This document shows positions 8,680-15,813 of a DNA stretch of 34,355 bases, piece by piece (position 1 is the first letter of the stretch; each line of letters starts with the position of its first letter). This DNA is from DASPSR01 sp035498715 (GTDB lineage Bacteria > Nitrospirota > UBA9217). A program made the translations under genes and the position numbers. The notes beneath the pieces are model-generated. The model was not told the origin of the DNA and did not search any database. It saw only the letters and a list, made by a program, of their open reading frames with translations. The stretch lies in assembly GCA_035498715.1 (NCBI GenBank), contig DATJZV010000047.1, forward strand, positions 1-34,355, in the 5' to 3' direction.

Positions 8680-9671
8680 ACATTTATTTCCCGCAGGAAC
8701 TTCGCCGCTTCCTCCGGCGGCGTGGGATTGATGTAGAACCCGGACCCCCATTCGAAACCAGCCACATTCGTCAGCTTGGGCATGAACTCAATGTGCCAGT
8801 GGTAGTAATCATTCTGTTCATCCTTGAACGCAGAGGTGTGTATCACGTAATTATAGGGAGGGTTCGAAAGCGCCTTGTCGATTCTCCTCAGGATGTTCTG
8901 CATGAGGCCGGCGAGGTCCCGGTAATCCTCTTTCGAGGAACAGGCGTAACAAGAGACATGTTTTTTAGGGAGTATCCATGTCTCGAACGGGAAGCGGGGG
9001 GCGTATGGAGCGAGCGCGATAAAAAGCGGTGTCTCGAGAACCACGCGCGTCCCGGTATGGATCTCCTGCCGGATGATGTCGCAGAATATGCAACGCTCCT
9101 TGATCTCGTAGTGACGCTTGCACCCGTCGATCTCCTCCTGCACCTGGATCGGCACGATCGGGAGGGCAATGAGCTGAGAATGCGTGTGCTCGAGCGTAGC
9201 GCCAGCTGAAAGGCCTTCATTCTTGAAAATGAGGGTATACTGGAAGCGGGTGTCCTTTTTCAGATCTTCCATACGGTCCCGGTAGGCCCAGAGCACCTCC
9301 TCCATCGCCTTCTGCGGGAGGGACGAGAGCGTGGCATTGTGGTTGGGGCTTTCGATTATAACTTCATGGGCGCCGATGCCGTTCATCTTGTCGAATATTC
9401 CCTCGCCCTGCTTGTTCAGGTTGCCTTCTATCTGGAGCGCCGGAAACTTGTTCGGGACGGCCCGGAGCCGCCAGCCGGGTCCGTTGGGCTGACCGTTGTC
9501 CCGATAGGCAAGAGTCTCGTTTGGCGTAGTTCGTTCATTGCCTCCGCAGAAGGGGCAAAAGCCGCCCCGCTTCTTGGTACGCTCATCATGGAAGTCCGTG
9601 GGCCGCTTTCCCCTCTCTGACGAGATGATGACCCAACGGCCGGTAATGGGGTCTTTACGCAATTCTGGCAT
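8676..9671 (-). CDS. galT: Galactose-1-phosphate uridylyltransferase family protein (HIT superfamily)
   Basis: A 331-residue nucleotidyltransferase that in the classic reaction swaps UMP between UDP-glucose and galactose-1-phosphate through a uridylyl-His. Zinc-type CxxC pairs stand at Cys39/Cys42 and Cys194/Cys197. The active-site triad region reads HTHSQ (162-166) instead of the classic HPHGQ. I placed the start at ATG 9671, with GAGGAG five to six bases upstream; the same frame stays open far upstream, but that part is antisense to dciA. Coupling to glgA and absence of galK or galE make an ADP-glucose phosphorylase-type activity a real alternative. Confidence 0.9.
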   Translation of the reverse strand: MPELRKDPITGRWVIISSERGKRPTDFHDERTKKRGGFCPFCGGNERTTPNETLAYRDNGQPNGPGWRLRAVPNKFPALQIEGNLNKQGEGIFDKMNGIGAHEVIIESPNHNATLSSLPQKAMEEVLWAYRDRMEDLKKDTRFQYTLIFKNEGLSAGATLEHTHSQLIALPIVPIQVQEEIDGCKRHYEIKERCIFCDIIRQEIHTGTRVVLETPLFIALAPYAPRFPFETWILPKKHVSCYACSSKEDYRDLAGLMQNILRRIDKALSNPPYNYVIHTSAFKDEQNDYYHWHIEFMPKLTNVAGFEWGSGFYINPTPPEEAAKFLREINV

Positions 9672-9720
9672 ATATACTCCTCTGCTCCCATCCGCAAACG
9701 GTTTAAAAAAGAATTTAATT

Positions 9721-9749
9721 ATTATAACCATGTTGCTGCCTGTTGTCAA
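9721..9749 (-). promoter_or_regulatory. Consensus sigma-70 promoter of galT-glgA
   Basis: On the minus strand a perfect TTGACA (9749-9744) is followed after 17 bp by a perfect TATAAT (9726-9721). The leader to ATG 9671 would be about 43 nt. Its -35 hexamer overlaps, base for base with a one-base shift, the -35 of the divergent dciA promoter. Confidence 0.75.
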
Positions 9750-9772
9750 AAGAACTCTTGATGTGTTATGAT
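9743..9772 (+). promoter_or_regulatory. Promoter of dciA at leaderless spacing
   Basis: TTGTCA (9743-9748), 18-bp spacer, TATGAT (9767-9772). Only 8 nt separate the -10 box from ATG 9781, so the transcript would begin at or just before the start codon. No Shine-Dalgarno sequence is present. Confidence 0.55.
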
Positions 9773-9780
9773 GATTCGCC

Positions 9781-10242
9781 ATGGCTGGGAAAATAAACAG
9801 GCTCTCCGTTACGCTCGTGAAAATGCTGAAAGCCCAGGGACTTGAGGGCCGTCTCCAGGAATACCGCGTCTTCGGTTTGTGGGAGAAGGCTGTCGGCAAG
9901 GTCATTGCACGGCACGCCCAACCATATTCCCTGCGCGGTAAAAAGATGACACTGGTTGTGGACAGTCCGGCTTGGATGCAGCAACTCTCTCTCCTAAAGC
10001 CGGAGATCATTGAAAAAGTTAACAGGCGTCTGGGGCACAATGCGATCCGGGACATAGCGCTGAAGCTCGGAGAAGTAGCGCCACGCAGGGGGGAGACGTC
10101 AGAGGACCTTCCCGTTCGTGCAGACCTCGACCGTGACGAGCGTGAGAAGATAGAATACGCCCTGCAGGACCTGCACGATCCTGAGATCAAGGAAGCCGTA
10201 AGGCGGGTCATGGAGAAGGATTTTTTAAGGAGGAACAAGTAA
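9781..10242 (+). CDS. dciA: DUF721 / DciA-family protein (replicative helicase loader type)
   Basis: A 153-residue basic protein. The DUF721 domain covers about residues 5-90, with LWEKAVGKVIARHAQPYSLRGKKMTLVVDSPAWMQQL as its recognisable core (read in parts). DciA proteins assist loading of the DnaB helicase in bacteria that lack DnaC or DnaI. The remaining C-terminal part (about 95-153) is charged and less conserved; it ends in a helix-like, Glu/Arg-rich segment. The start has no ribosome binding site but lies 8 nt behind a -10 box. It is divergent from galT and converges with the DUF488 gene. Confidence 0.8.
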   Translation: MAGKINRLSVTLVKMLKAQGLEGRLQEYRVFGLWEKAVGKVIARHAQPYSLRGKKMTLVVDSPAWMQQLSLLKPEIIEKVNRRLGHNAIRDIALKLGEVAPRRGETSEDLPVRADLDRDEREKIEYALQDLHDPEIKEAVRRVMEKDFLRRNK

Positions 10243-10272
10243 GGGAATAAATAGGGAGGGGTGGGATTTTTC

Positions 10273-10827
10273 CTAATTCTTCGGGTAAGTGATGATCGTA
10301 CCCATGACCTTTGCCCAGGGCGTCAGCGTATGAACTTTGAAGGAACTCGCGCTCATGATGTCGATGACGGTGATCCCTCGGACCAGCAGCGCGTCGCCGA
10401 TCAGCGATCGATGACACCGCCAGGGGACAGCCTCGGCGCACATGATCGCCGTCTTTTTCTTCTGTGCAAGAGCAATAAGAACCTGCAGACCCTCCTCAAA
10501 ATCCGCAGTCTGCATGTAGTCAGCAAAACCCCGAAAGGAAGCGTTCTCCCATCCCATGTTCGGAGAGTCTCTCGTGGGATGGCGCAGTCCCCCGAGTTTT
10601 GATATATGTTCATAGGCGATACCATGTTCAGGCAAGCTTATAGCCATAGCTTCGCTGTTGAATTGAGGGTTATGCCGGGACTTGGGAATGGATCGCACAT
10701 CGGCAACAAGCCCTATGACATGCGCTTTCAGAATTGCAAGAAATTCCTCTTCGGGACGGGTCGAGTGGCCGATGGTATAAATGACCGGCTTGGTATTGCG
10801 GGTTGGATCATTCTCGCGGGCAATCAT
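10273..10827 (-). CDS. DUF488 family protein
   Basis: A 184-residue protein of unknown function. Family hallmarks are YTIGHSTR near the N terminus, ADVRSIPKSR, and the C-terminal CAEAVPWRCHRSLIGDALL segment with its paired Cys. Members are small cytoplasmic proteins sometimes annotated as DNA-associated; no function is established. AGGAGA lies 12 nt before ATG 10827 and 9 nt before a GTG at 10830, so either may be used. The longer frame upstream lacks a ribosome binding site. It stands alone, convergent with dciA and separated from folE by a GC-rich dyad region. Confidence 0.8.
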   Translation of the reverse strand: MIARENDPTRNTKPVIYTIGHSTRPEEEFLAILKAHVIGLVADVRSIPKSRHNPQFNSEAMAISLPEHGIAYEHISKLGGLRHPTRDSPNMGWENASFRGFADYMQTADFEEGLQVLIALAQKKKTAIMCAEAVPWRCHRSLIGDALLVRGITVIDIMSASSFKVHTLTPWAKVMGTIITYPKN

Positions 10828-10916
10828 CACACATACTGATCTCCTGTCATTTGTTGCGGCTCTACCACCCTGGAGCCGTTTCTGCAAGACTTCTCATCAC
10901 GGCCTCTGATACTCGC

Positions 10917-10984
10917 CAGGCGCCAACGGGGTGACGAGCCCGCCGGGAGGCAGAAGCCTAAGCCTGCACAACCCGTAGCGCCTG
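10917..10984. other. GC-rich long-range inverted repeat (possible structured RNA)
   Basis: CAGGCGC (10917-10923) pairs with GCGCCTG (10978-10984), and ACGGG (10926-10930) with CCCGT (10972-10976). The 41-nt interior holds a further small hairpin AGGC-AGAA-GCCT (10948-10959). It lies between folE (stop 11045) and DUF488 (start 10827), both on the minus strand, so it may be a leader of DUF488 or a trailer of folE. It fits no RNA family I recognise. Confidence 0.35.
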
Positions 10985-11044
10985 TGATGGACAGTTTGCC
11001 GGAACTATCCTTAAGTCCCGTTTTTTGTATGATGCGGACTGTCG

Positions 11045-11623
11045 TTACAAACCCGGCCGTGGCTGCGTGATAAGGGACATGAATTCCTGCCGGGTCGCTG
11101 CGTTCTCCCGGAACACCCCGAGCACCGACGATGTCACGAACATGGAATTCTGCTTCTCAACGCCCCGCATCATCATGCAGAGGTGGCGCGCTTCGATCAT
11201 GACGCCGACACCGTCGGCATTGATCGAGTCCTTAACCGCATAGGCAATCTGTTCAGTCAATCGTTCCTGGATCTGGAGTCTCCGCGCGTACATGTCCACG
11301 AGCCTTGCCAGCTTACTGATGCCGAAGACCTTGCCCCGCGGGATGTAACCGATATGGCAGCGGCCGAAGAAGGGGAGCATGTGGTGCTCGCAGAGGCTGT
11401 AGACCTCAATGTCCCGCACGATGACCATGCTTGTGGTTTCTTGGGCGAAGCAGGCCTCATTGATCAATTTCTGGATATCGGCCCGGTATCCCGATGTAAG
11501 GAAGGTGAGCGCCGAGGCGATCCGCTTTGGAGTGTCGACGAGGCCCTCGCGGGACGGATCCTCGCCGATTTCGATTAGCAGTTCACGAACGAGCTTCTGA
11601 ATGTTTTCAGTGTCCAGAGCCAT
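11045..11623 (-). CDS. folE: GTP cyclohydrolase I
   Basis: A 192-residue enzyme that converts GTP to 7,8-dihydroneopterin triphosphate, the first step of folate and pterin synthesis. The zinc ligands are Cys78 and His81 in SLCEHHMLP and Cys149 in RHLCMMMRGV. Length is normal for the type IA enzyme, which is a decamer in other bacteria. ATG 11623 has GGGGAG about nine bases upstream. Its start overlaps the end of folK by 17 nt. It is the last gene of the pterin operon. Confidence 0.97.
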   Translation of the reverse strand: MALDTENIQKLVRELLIEIGEDPSREGLVDTPKRIASALTFLTSGYRADIQKLINEACFAQETTSMVIVRDIEVYSLCEHHMLPFFGRCHIGYIPRGKVFGISKLARLVDMYARRLQIQERLTEQIAYAVKDSINADGVGVMIEARHLCMMMRGVEKQNSMFVTSSVLGVFRENAATRQEFMSLITQPRPGL

Positions 11624-12134
11624 GACGTATCTCTCCCCTCAACATATCGGTAAAAGACTCAAGCGGATTCATCGTTTTTCGGAGCATTGCCGAAGTGATG
11701 TCCGCAATGGGTGTCGCCGAACCCGGCAGGACCAGATCCGGTGCGAGCTCGTATAGCGCGATGGCGAGGAAGGGCCGTTGGAGAATGTCCGGATCGGGAA
11801 GAGTCAGCTCTTCCCCAGCCAGCGTGATGTCGTCGTAAAGGATGAGGTCCAGATCAATCGTGCGCGGCGCAAATGTATCGGAGCTACGCAATCGGCCCAG
11901 AGAGTCCTCGATGCGCCGCAGTACGGTCAACTTCAGGTCAAGAGGAGGGGTCCCGGTCTCGATCTCCAGAACGCAATTATAGTATGGTGGCTGACCGGGA
12001 TGCCCAAGGGGTTCGGTGAGGTAGACGGTGGATGTCGCCAGAATACGCGTCTGTGCCCCGAGCAAGCGCACCGCTTTCCTTACATTGACCGTGGGGTCGA
12101 TGTTCGATCCCACGCTTACGAACGCCCGCGCCAT
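11607..12134 (-). CDS. folK: HPPK (hydroxymethyldihydropterin pyrophosphokinase)
   Basis: A 175-residue kinase that transfers pyrophosphate from ATP to 6-hydroxymethyl-7,8-dihydropterin. Recognisable parts are SVGSNIDP at the N terminus, YYNCVLEIET, the signature RTIDLDLILYDD and LPDPDILQRPFLAIALYELAPD. The start is ATG 12134 with AGGT six bases upstream; an upstream extension of the frame overlaps folB and is unlikely. Only 2 bp separate it from the folB stop, and it overlaps folE by 17 nt. Confidence 0.95.
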   Translation of the reverse strand: MARAFVSVGSNIDPTVNVRKAVRLLGAQTRILATSTVYLTEPLGHPGQPPYYNCVLEIETGTPPLDLKLTVLRRIEDSLGRLRSSDTFAPRTIDLDLILYDDITLAGEELTLPDPDILQRPFLAIALYELAPDLVLPGSATPIADITSAMLRKTMNPLESFTDMLRGEIRHGSGH

Positions 12135-12136
12135 GA

Positions 12137-12493
12137 TCAGACCTGCCGTTTTCGTGTGATCTCGACTCCTACGCTTCTCGCAAAACGCAGTGCCGAAGGC
12201 TTCTCGACCCGCACCAGCGCCTCCGTTACGGCCGGATGATCGAGGCATATGCCGGCTACAGCTTCGGCCAACGCTTCCACCAGATAAAACTGGGATTTCT
12301 CGACCGCTGCCATGATCCGCTTCTTGATATCGCGATAGTCCACGGCGTCCTCGAACCGATCGCTCTTTCCCGCCTTACTGAGGTCCGTCGAGATCTCCAC
12401 GTTGATCACTACGTCCTGCTTGTCGCGCCTCTCTTCATCGTTTACGCCGATGATGCAACGCACGAGAAGATCACTGATCAGAATGCGGTCCAT
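12137..12493 (-). CDS. folB: Dihydroneopterin aldolase
   Basis: A 118-residue aldolase that cleaves 7,8-dihydroneopterin to hydroxymethyldihydropterin and glycolaldehyde. The family features are GVNDEERRDKQ near residue 20, VDYRDIKK near 52 and the catalytic Lys in VRVEKPSALRFA near the C terminus. ATG 12493 has GGAGG about eight bases upstream. The first 23 nt overlap the end of the preceding pteridine reductase gene. FolX-type epimerase activity is a lesser alternative. Confidence 0.93.
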   Translation of the reverse strand: MDRILISDLLVRCIIGVNDEERRDKQDVVINVEISTDLSKAGKSDRFEDAVDYRDIKKRIMAAVEKSQFYLVEALAEAVAGICLDHPAVTEALVRVEKPSALRFARSVGVEITRKRQV

Positions 12494-13262
12494 TGCCGTC
12501 CTCCAGAAGGTGCCGGCCTCCATCCACAAAGATGACCTGGCCGGTCACAAACTCGCTCTTGAGCAGATAGAGGACCGTGTCCGCGATATCCCCTGGCCCC
12601 CCGTGACGCTTGAGCGGCACCGCATGTGATAACTGATCCAGATAACTCTCGTCTTTTCCCGGCGGCGGGAGGATCAGGCCCGGCGCCACGGCGTTCACTG
12701 CGATGCCGGGAGCGAATCCGAGCGCGCACATTCTTGTGAGGACCGAGAGCACATGTTTGCTCAGGATATATCCCACATGCGTCTGATCGTAACCGAGTAT
12801 CTTGGTATCAAGAAGATTGATGATTTTGCCACGCCCGACAAGCCGGGCAAACTCACGGCTGATAACGAACGGCGCCCATGCGTTCACCTGCATATGCCGC
12901 GTCAGGTCTCCGAAACCTAAATCCATGAGTGTGCTTGGAGAAAAAATGGACGCGTTATTAATTACGATATCGATTGATCCTGCGGTCTTTAGCGCTCGGG
13001 CGATCAGTGTTTCGTATTCTTCCGGATTCTCCAGATCAGCGATGACCCTCCATGCCTTCGCTCCACAGTCGATCACCTCATCGCAGACCTTGATTGTCTC
13101 TTGCTCCAACATCCGACGGTCGTGAGCCACGATGTGAACGCCCTCTTCGGCAAGTGCAATGGCAATTGCACGTCCTATGCGCCTGCTCGCGCCGGTTACC
13201 AGGGCGATTTTCCCCTGCAAATTATTATGTACCCCGCGGTCTTCACTGGTACGCTTCGTCAT
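12471..13262 (-). CDS. PTR1/FolM-type pteridine reductase (SDR family)
   Basis: A 263-residue short-chain dehydrogenase. The nucleotide motif is TGASRRIG (23-30); the Arg in place of the usual Gly is typical of NADPH-dependent pteridine reductases. The catalytic set is Asp152, Tyr165 and Lys169, with Asp replacing the usual Ser, as in PTR1 (spacing 13 and 4). NNAS is at 102-105. The family reduces dihydro- or oxidised pterins, for example dihydromonapterin in the case of FolM. Its position between carbinolamine dehydratase and folB supports a pterin role. The start (ATG 13262) has only a weak ribosome binding site, GTGAG. Misannotation as a generic SDR is likely in databases. Confidence 0.8.
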   Translation of the reverse strand: MTKRTSEDRGVHNNLQGKIALVTGASRRIGRAIAIALAEEGVHIVAHDRRMLEQETIKVCDEVIDCGAKAWRVIADLENPEEYETLIARALKTAGSIDIVINNASIFSPSTLMDLGFGDLTRHMQVNAWAPFVISREFARLVGRGKIINLLDTKILGYDQTHVGYILSKHVLSVLTRMCALGFAPGIAVNAVAPGLILPPPGKDESYLDQLSHAVPLKRHGGPGDIADTVLYLLKSEFVTGQVIFVDGGRHLLEDGNGPHSDQ

Positions 13263-13272
13263 GGGCGCATTC

Positions 13273-13608
13273 TCACGGTGTTCGTTGAGCCATCAGCAGA
13301 TCTATCTTCGCGGCCATAATGAAATCATTCAGCGACAACCCCCCGATCTTGTGCGTTGTCAGGACGAGTCGAACTTTGTTGTAGGAGATGAAAATATCCG
13401 GATGGTGGTCCTGATTGTTCGCTATCGATGCTACGTTGTTCACAAAGTCCATGGCCTGCCGGAAATCCTTGAAGCGAGATTCCCGTTGAATGGATTTTCC
13501 CGACAGCGACCACTGCGGGATCTCTCGTAAAAGTTCCTCTGTCTCTTTAAGCGACAGAGGTGCCGTCCCGGCCTGTACGGGTTTACAGTCCTGCTCTGCA
13601 AGCGTCAT
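13273..13608 (-). CDS. phhB: Pterin-4a-carbinolamine dehydratase
   Basis: A 111-residue protein with the full family signature DHHPDIFISYNKVRLVLTTHKIGGLSLND (about 67-95, read in parts): the His-His pair, Tyr and second His are in place. The enzyme dehydrates 4a-hydroxytetrahydropterin during recycling of a pterin cofactor; some homologues act as a Moco-related or transcription-linked protein. GAG precedes ATG 13608 by a short AT spacer. It is the first gene of the pterin operon, 10 bp before the reductase. No aromatic amino acid hydroxylase is in the window. Confidence 0.93.
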   Translation of the reverse strand: MTLAEQDCKPVQAGTAPLSLKETEELLREIPQWSLSGKSIQRESRFKDFRQAMDFVNNVASIANNQDHHPDIFISYNKVRLVLTTHKIGGLSLNDFIMAAKIDLLMAQRTP

Positions 13609-13744
13609 ATAAACTCACTATTCGCTTTAATGTACGTACTGTTTTGGGCCACGGTATCACAAAAAACGTGGATAGCTTCCCTCGGGGATGTGAGGTTCTC
13701 CATGTCCCTGCGGTCGATTTGATTGTGTTGAATCTTGTTGAACA

Positions 13745-14950
13745 CTAGCGAATTGCCCCGCGCAGCTTCTCCGGCGTCATCGTCTCGCCCTTCCGGATAA
13801 GCGTACGCGCAGCTTCGACCTTTTCCCAGACATTACACATCATTGCGCCTCTGACCTTGCCGTCTTTGAGATAATAGATCACCCCGGTGTCGTTCTCTTT
13901 CTGCCAGTCGGCGAAGGTCTCGAGCCGCGCATCGACCTCGCCGACAGCCTCATATCCGAACTCGAAGAGGTCGGAGAAGAAGTACGGCATATAGGTGAAC
14001 GGCTCCCGCGCTCCGGCCATGTTCCTGCCTGCCCATTTGCCCTGGTTCAAGGCATTGTCCCAGTGTTCGATGCGTGTCTGTTTTCCAAGAACCTGGTAGG
14101 GAAAGAATGCATTGTCACCGGCCGCGTAGATGTCAGATAGAGAGGTCTTGAGGTATTCATCTACGAGGATCCCGTCGGCAGTCTGCAGTCCTGCATTTCG
14201 CGCGAGATCAAGATATGGTGCTATGCCGATACCCACGATAACCATATCTGATTCGACCTTCTTGCCGCTCAGTGTGTACGTCATAAACTTGTTTGCATTT
14301 TTTGAGAAAACCGATGGTTGCTCATTGGAAAGAATTTTTATGCCGCGTGAACGATACTGGTCTTGAATCGCCCGCCCAAGGTATTCGGGGAATACCCTGT
14401 TCACGAGGTAGGGATCGGGAAAGATCATGGTTACGTCAACTTTGTTTATGTTGAGCGCTGCAGCGATCTCGGACCCGATGAACCCGCCACCGATGACCAC
14501 GGCAGACTTTCCCGCTGATGCCTCTTGCCGTATCCGCAAGTAATCATCGATGTAGCGATAATAGCAGATCCCCTCAAGATTTCCTCCGGGGATGGGCAGA
14601 GTTCGCGGGAAGCCTCCCGTAGCAAGAAGCAGCTTTTTGAAGCCATACGTGTTGTCTTTATGGTCAACCAAAATCTTTTTTGTGGCATCAAGCGAGGTCA
14701 CCATCGTCCCGGTCTTCACGGTGACCCCGTTCTGGCCGTAGAACTTCTCATCGTGAAGGAATATCTCTTCAACTTTTTTCTTCCCAAACCACAGTTTTTT
14801 GGAAAGAGGAGGACGGTCGTAGGGCGGGTGCTTTTCGCCGGCGATTAGAAGAATCGAACCCTTTTTGTCGAGTTCTCTAATCCCCTCTATGGCCGATGTC
14901 CCTGCCAGTCCTCCCCCGACGATAACATACATGAATGGCTGTTCCGCCAT
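13745..14950 (-). CDS. FAD/NAD(P)-dependent oxidoreductase (rubredoxin/ferredoxin reductase type)
   Basis: A 401-residue flavoprotein. It has an N-terminal FAD dinucleotide motif VGGGLAGTSAIEGI (about 11-24), PPYDRPPLSK, LLLATGG, a second NAD(P) motif VIGGGFIGSEIAAAL (about 152-166), and TSLSDIYAAGDNAFFP for FAD binding. The C-terminal ~75 residues form a reductase-type dimerisation domain. There is no redox-active CxxC, which separates it from thioredoxin or lipoamide reductases. Electron acceptor is unknown. AAAGGAGG precedes ATG 14950 by seven bases. It has its own extended -10 promoter and ends 136 bp before phhB. Confidence 0.88.
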   Translation of the reverse strand: MAEQPFMYVIVGGGLAGTSAIEGIRELDKKGSILLIAGEKHPPYDRPPLSKKLWFGKKKVEEIFLHDEKFYGQNGVTVKTGTMVTSLDATKKILVDHKDNTYGFKKLLLATGGFPRTLPIPGGNLEGICYYRYIDDYLRIRQEASAGKSAVVIGGGFIGSEIAAALNINKVDVTMIFPDPYLVNRVFPEYLGRAIQDQYRSRGIKILSNEQPSVFSKNANKFMTYTLSGKKVESDMVIVGIGIAPYLDLARNAGLQTADGILVDEYLKTSLSDIYAAGDNAFFPYQVLGKQTRIEHWDNALNQGKWAGRNMAGAREPFTYMPYFFSDLFEFGYEAVGEVDARLETFADWQKENDTGVIYYLKDGKVRGAMMCNVWEKVEAARTLIRKGETMTPEKLRGAIR

Positions 14951-15057
14951 GGGAAATCCTCCTTTTACAAAGCGCTGTAAAACGGTGCTGAGCAGTATCA
15001 GTTATTGACATGCACGGTAAAAAAGTTTCAACCAGAAATCAGGAACTCATGGTTAGC

Positions 15058-15066
15058 ATTATATCA
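15058..15066 (-). promoter_or_regulatory. Extended -10 element upstream of the FAD oxidoreductase
   Basis: The minus strand reads TGA followed by a perfect TATAAT. No good -35 is present at 17 bp. A start near 15051 gives a leader of about 100 nt to ATG 14950. It overlaps the region just after the methyltransferase stop. Confidence 0.4.
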
Positions 15067-15081
15067 TAGTTGCATGGGGGT

Positions 15082-15813
15082 TTACTGAAGACCGTAGATA
15101 TGGCGCATCTCTTCGGTATATCCGCTGCCTGCATCATGTACAACGAGCGGCGGCAAAACCTCGAGGCCAATGCCCGCGGATCTCACAGCTTCGATCAAAA
15201 CCAATGAAGCGGGTTTTCCGTAGTAAGGATGTACGAGCCGTATGCGTTTCGGTTCCAGCCGGTGCATGCGGAGCGATGAAATAAGCTCGGAGAGCCTATC
15301 GGCAGGGAATACGAGGAAGTATCTCCCCCTATCCTTGAGAAACATCCGTAGATCAAGCCAGGTAGCGATATCCGTCCCCCTGTCATGGCGTGACAACAAT
15401 CGTTCTGAATGAGGGCTCTGTCTACCGGCACCGCTCTTGGTATATGGTGCATTGGCAACGATGACATCGAATGTTGAAGTCTTCAGTTCTCCCCTCAAGT
15501 CCGTGATATCCCGTTCGAGCAGGATTATATGGTTCTCGAGCCCATTATCAATAATATTCTGGCGGCAAAGATCTGCTAAGGCAGTCTGTATTTCAATGGC
15601 TGTGATTCTTACGTGGGGGTATTTTTTAGCGAGAAGCAGGGAAATGATTCCGGTCCCCGTTCCTGGTTCGAGTATTCTATCACGGGGTTTTATGCGGCAG
15701 AAGTCCGCAAGGAGAATGCTATCGAGGGTGAACCGGTGTCCTTTCTTCTGCTGAACGATGGTTACGACCCCGGCGCCTTGCAGGGAAATGCTATCACGGG
15801 TCACCGTTTTCAC
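15082..15813 (-). CDS. SAM-dependent N6-adenine methyltransferase, TrmN6 (YfiC)-like
   Basis: A 243-residue Rossmann methyltransferase. Motif I is LEPGTGTGIISLLLAKKYP; the catalytic motif IV reads NAPYT where the family usually has NPPY. HRFTLDSILLADF near the N terminus and GRYFLVFPADRL are typical of the TrmN6 group, which methylates A37 of tRNA1(Val). I chose GTG 15813 because it overlaps the ybgC stop by 4 nt (GTGA); GTG 15804 is an alternative. An upstream extension of the frame lies inside ybgC and is unlikely. It is the second gene of the ybgC operon. Confidence 0.8.
   Translation of the reverse strand: MKTVTRDSISLQGAGVVTIVQQKKGHRFTLDSILLADFCRIKPRDRILEPGTGTGIISLLLAKKYPHVRITAIEIQTALADLCRQNIIDNGLENHIILLERDITDLRGELKTSTFDVIVANAPYTKSGAGRQSPHSERLLSRHDRGTDIATWLDLRMFLKDRGRYFLVFPADRLSELISSLRMHRLEPKRIRLVHPYYGKPASLVLIEAVRSAGIGLEVLPPLVVHDAGSGYTEEMRHIYGLQ

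Noticed and set aside
9672..10238. A 189-codon N-terminal extension of the galT frame
   Set aside because: It is antisense to dciA, is Arg/Ser-rich without family similarity, and a good ribosome site and promoter place the galT start at 9671.
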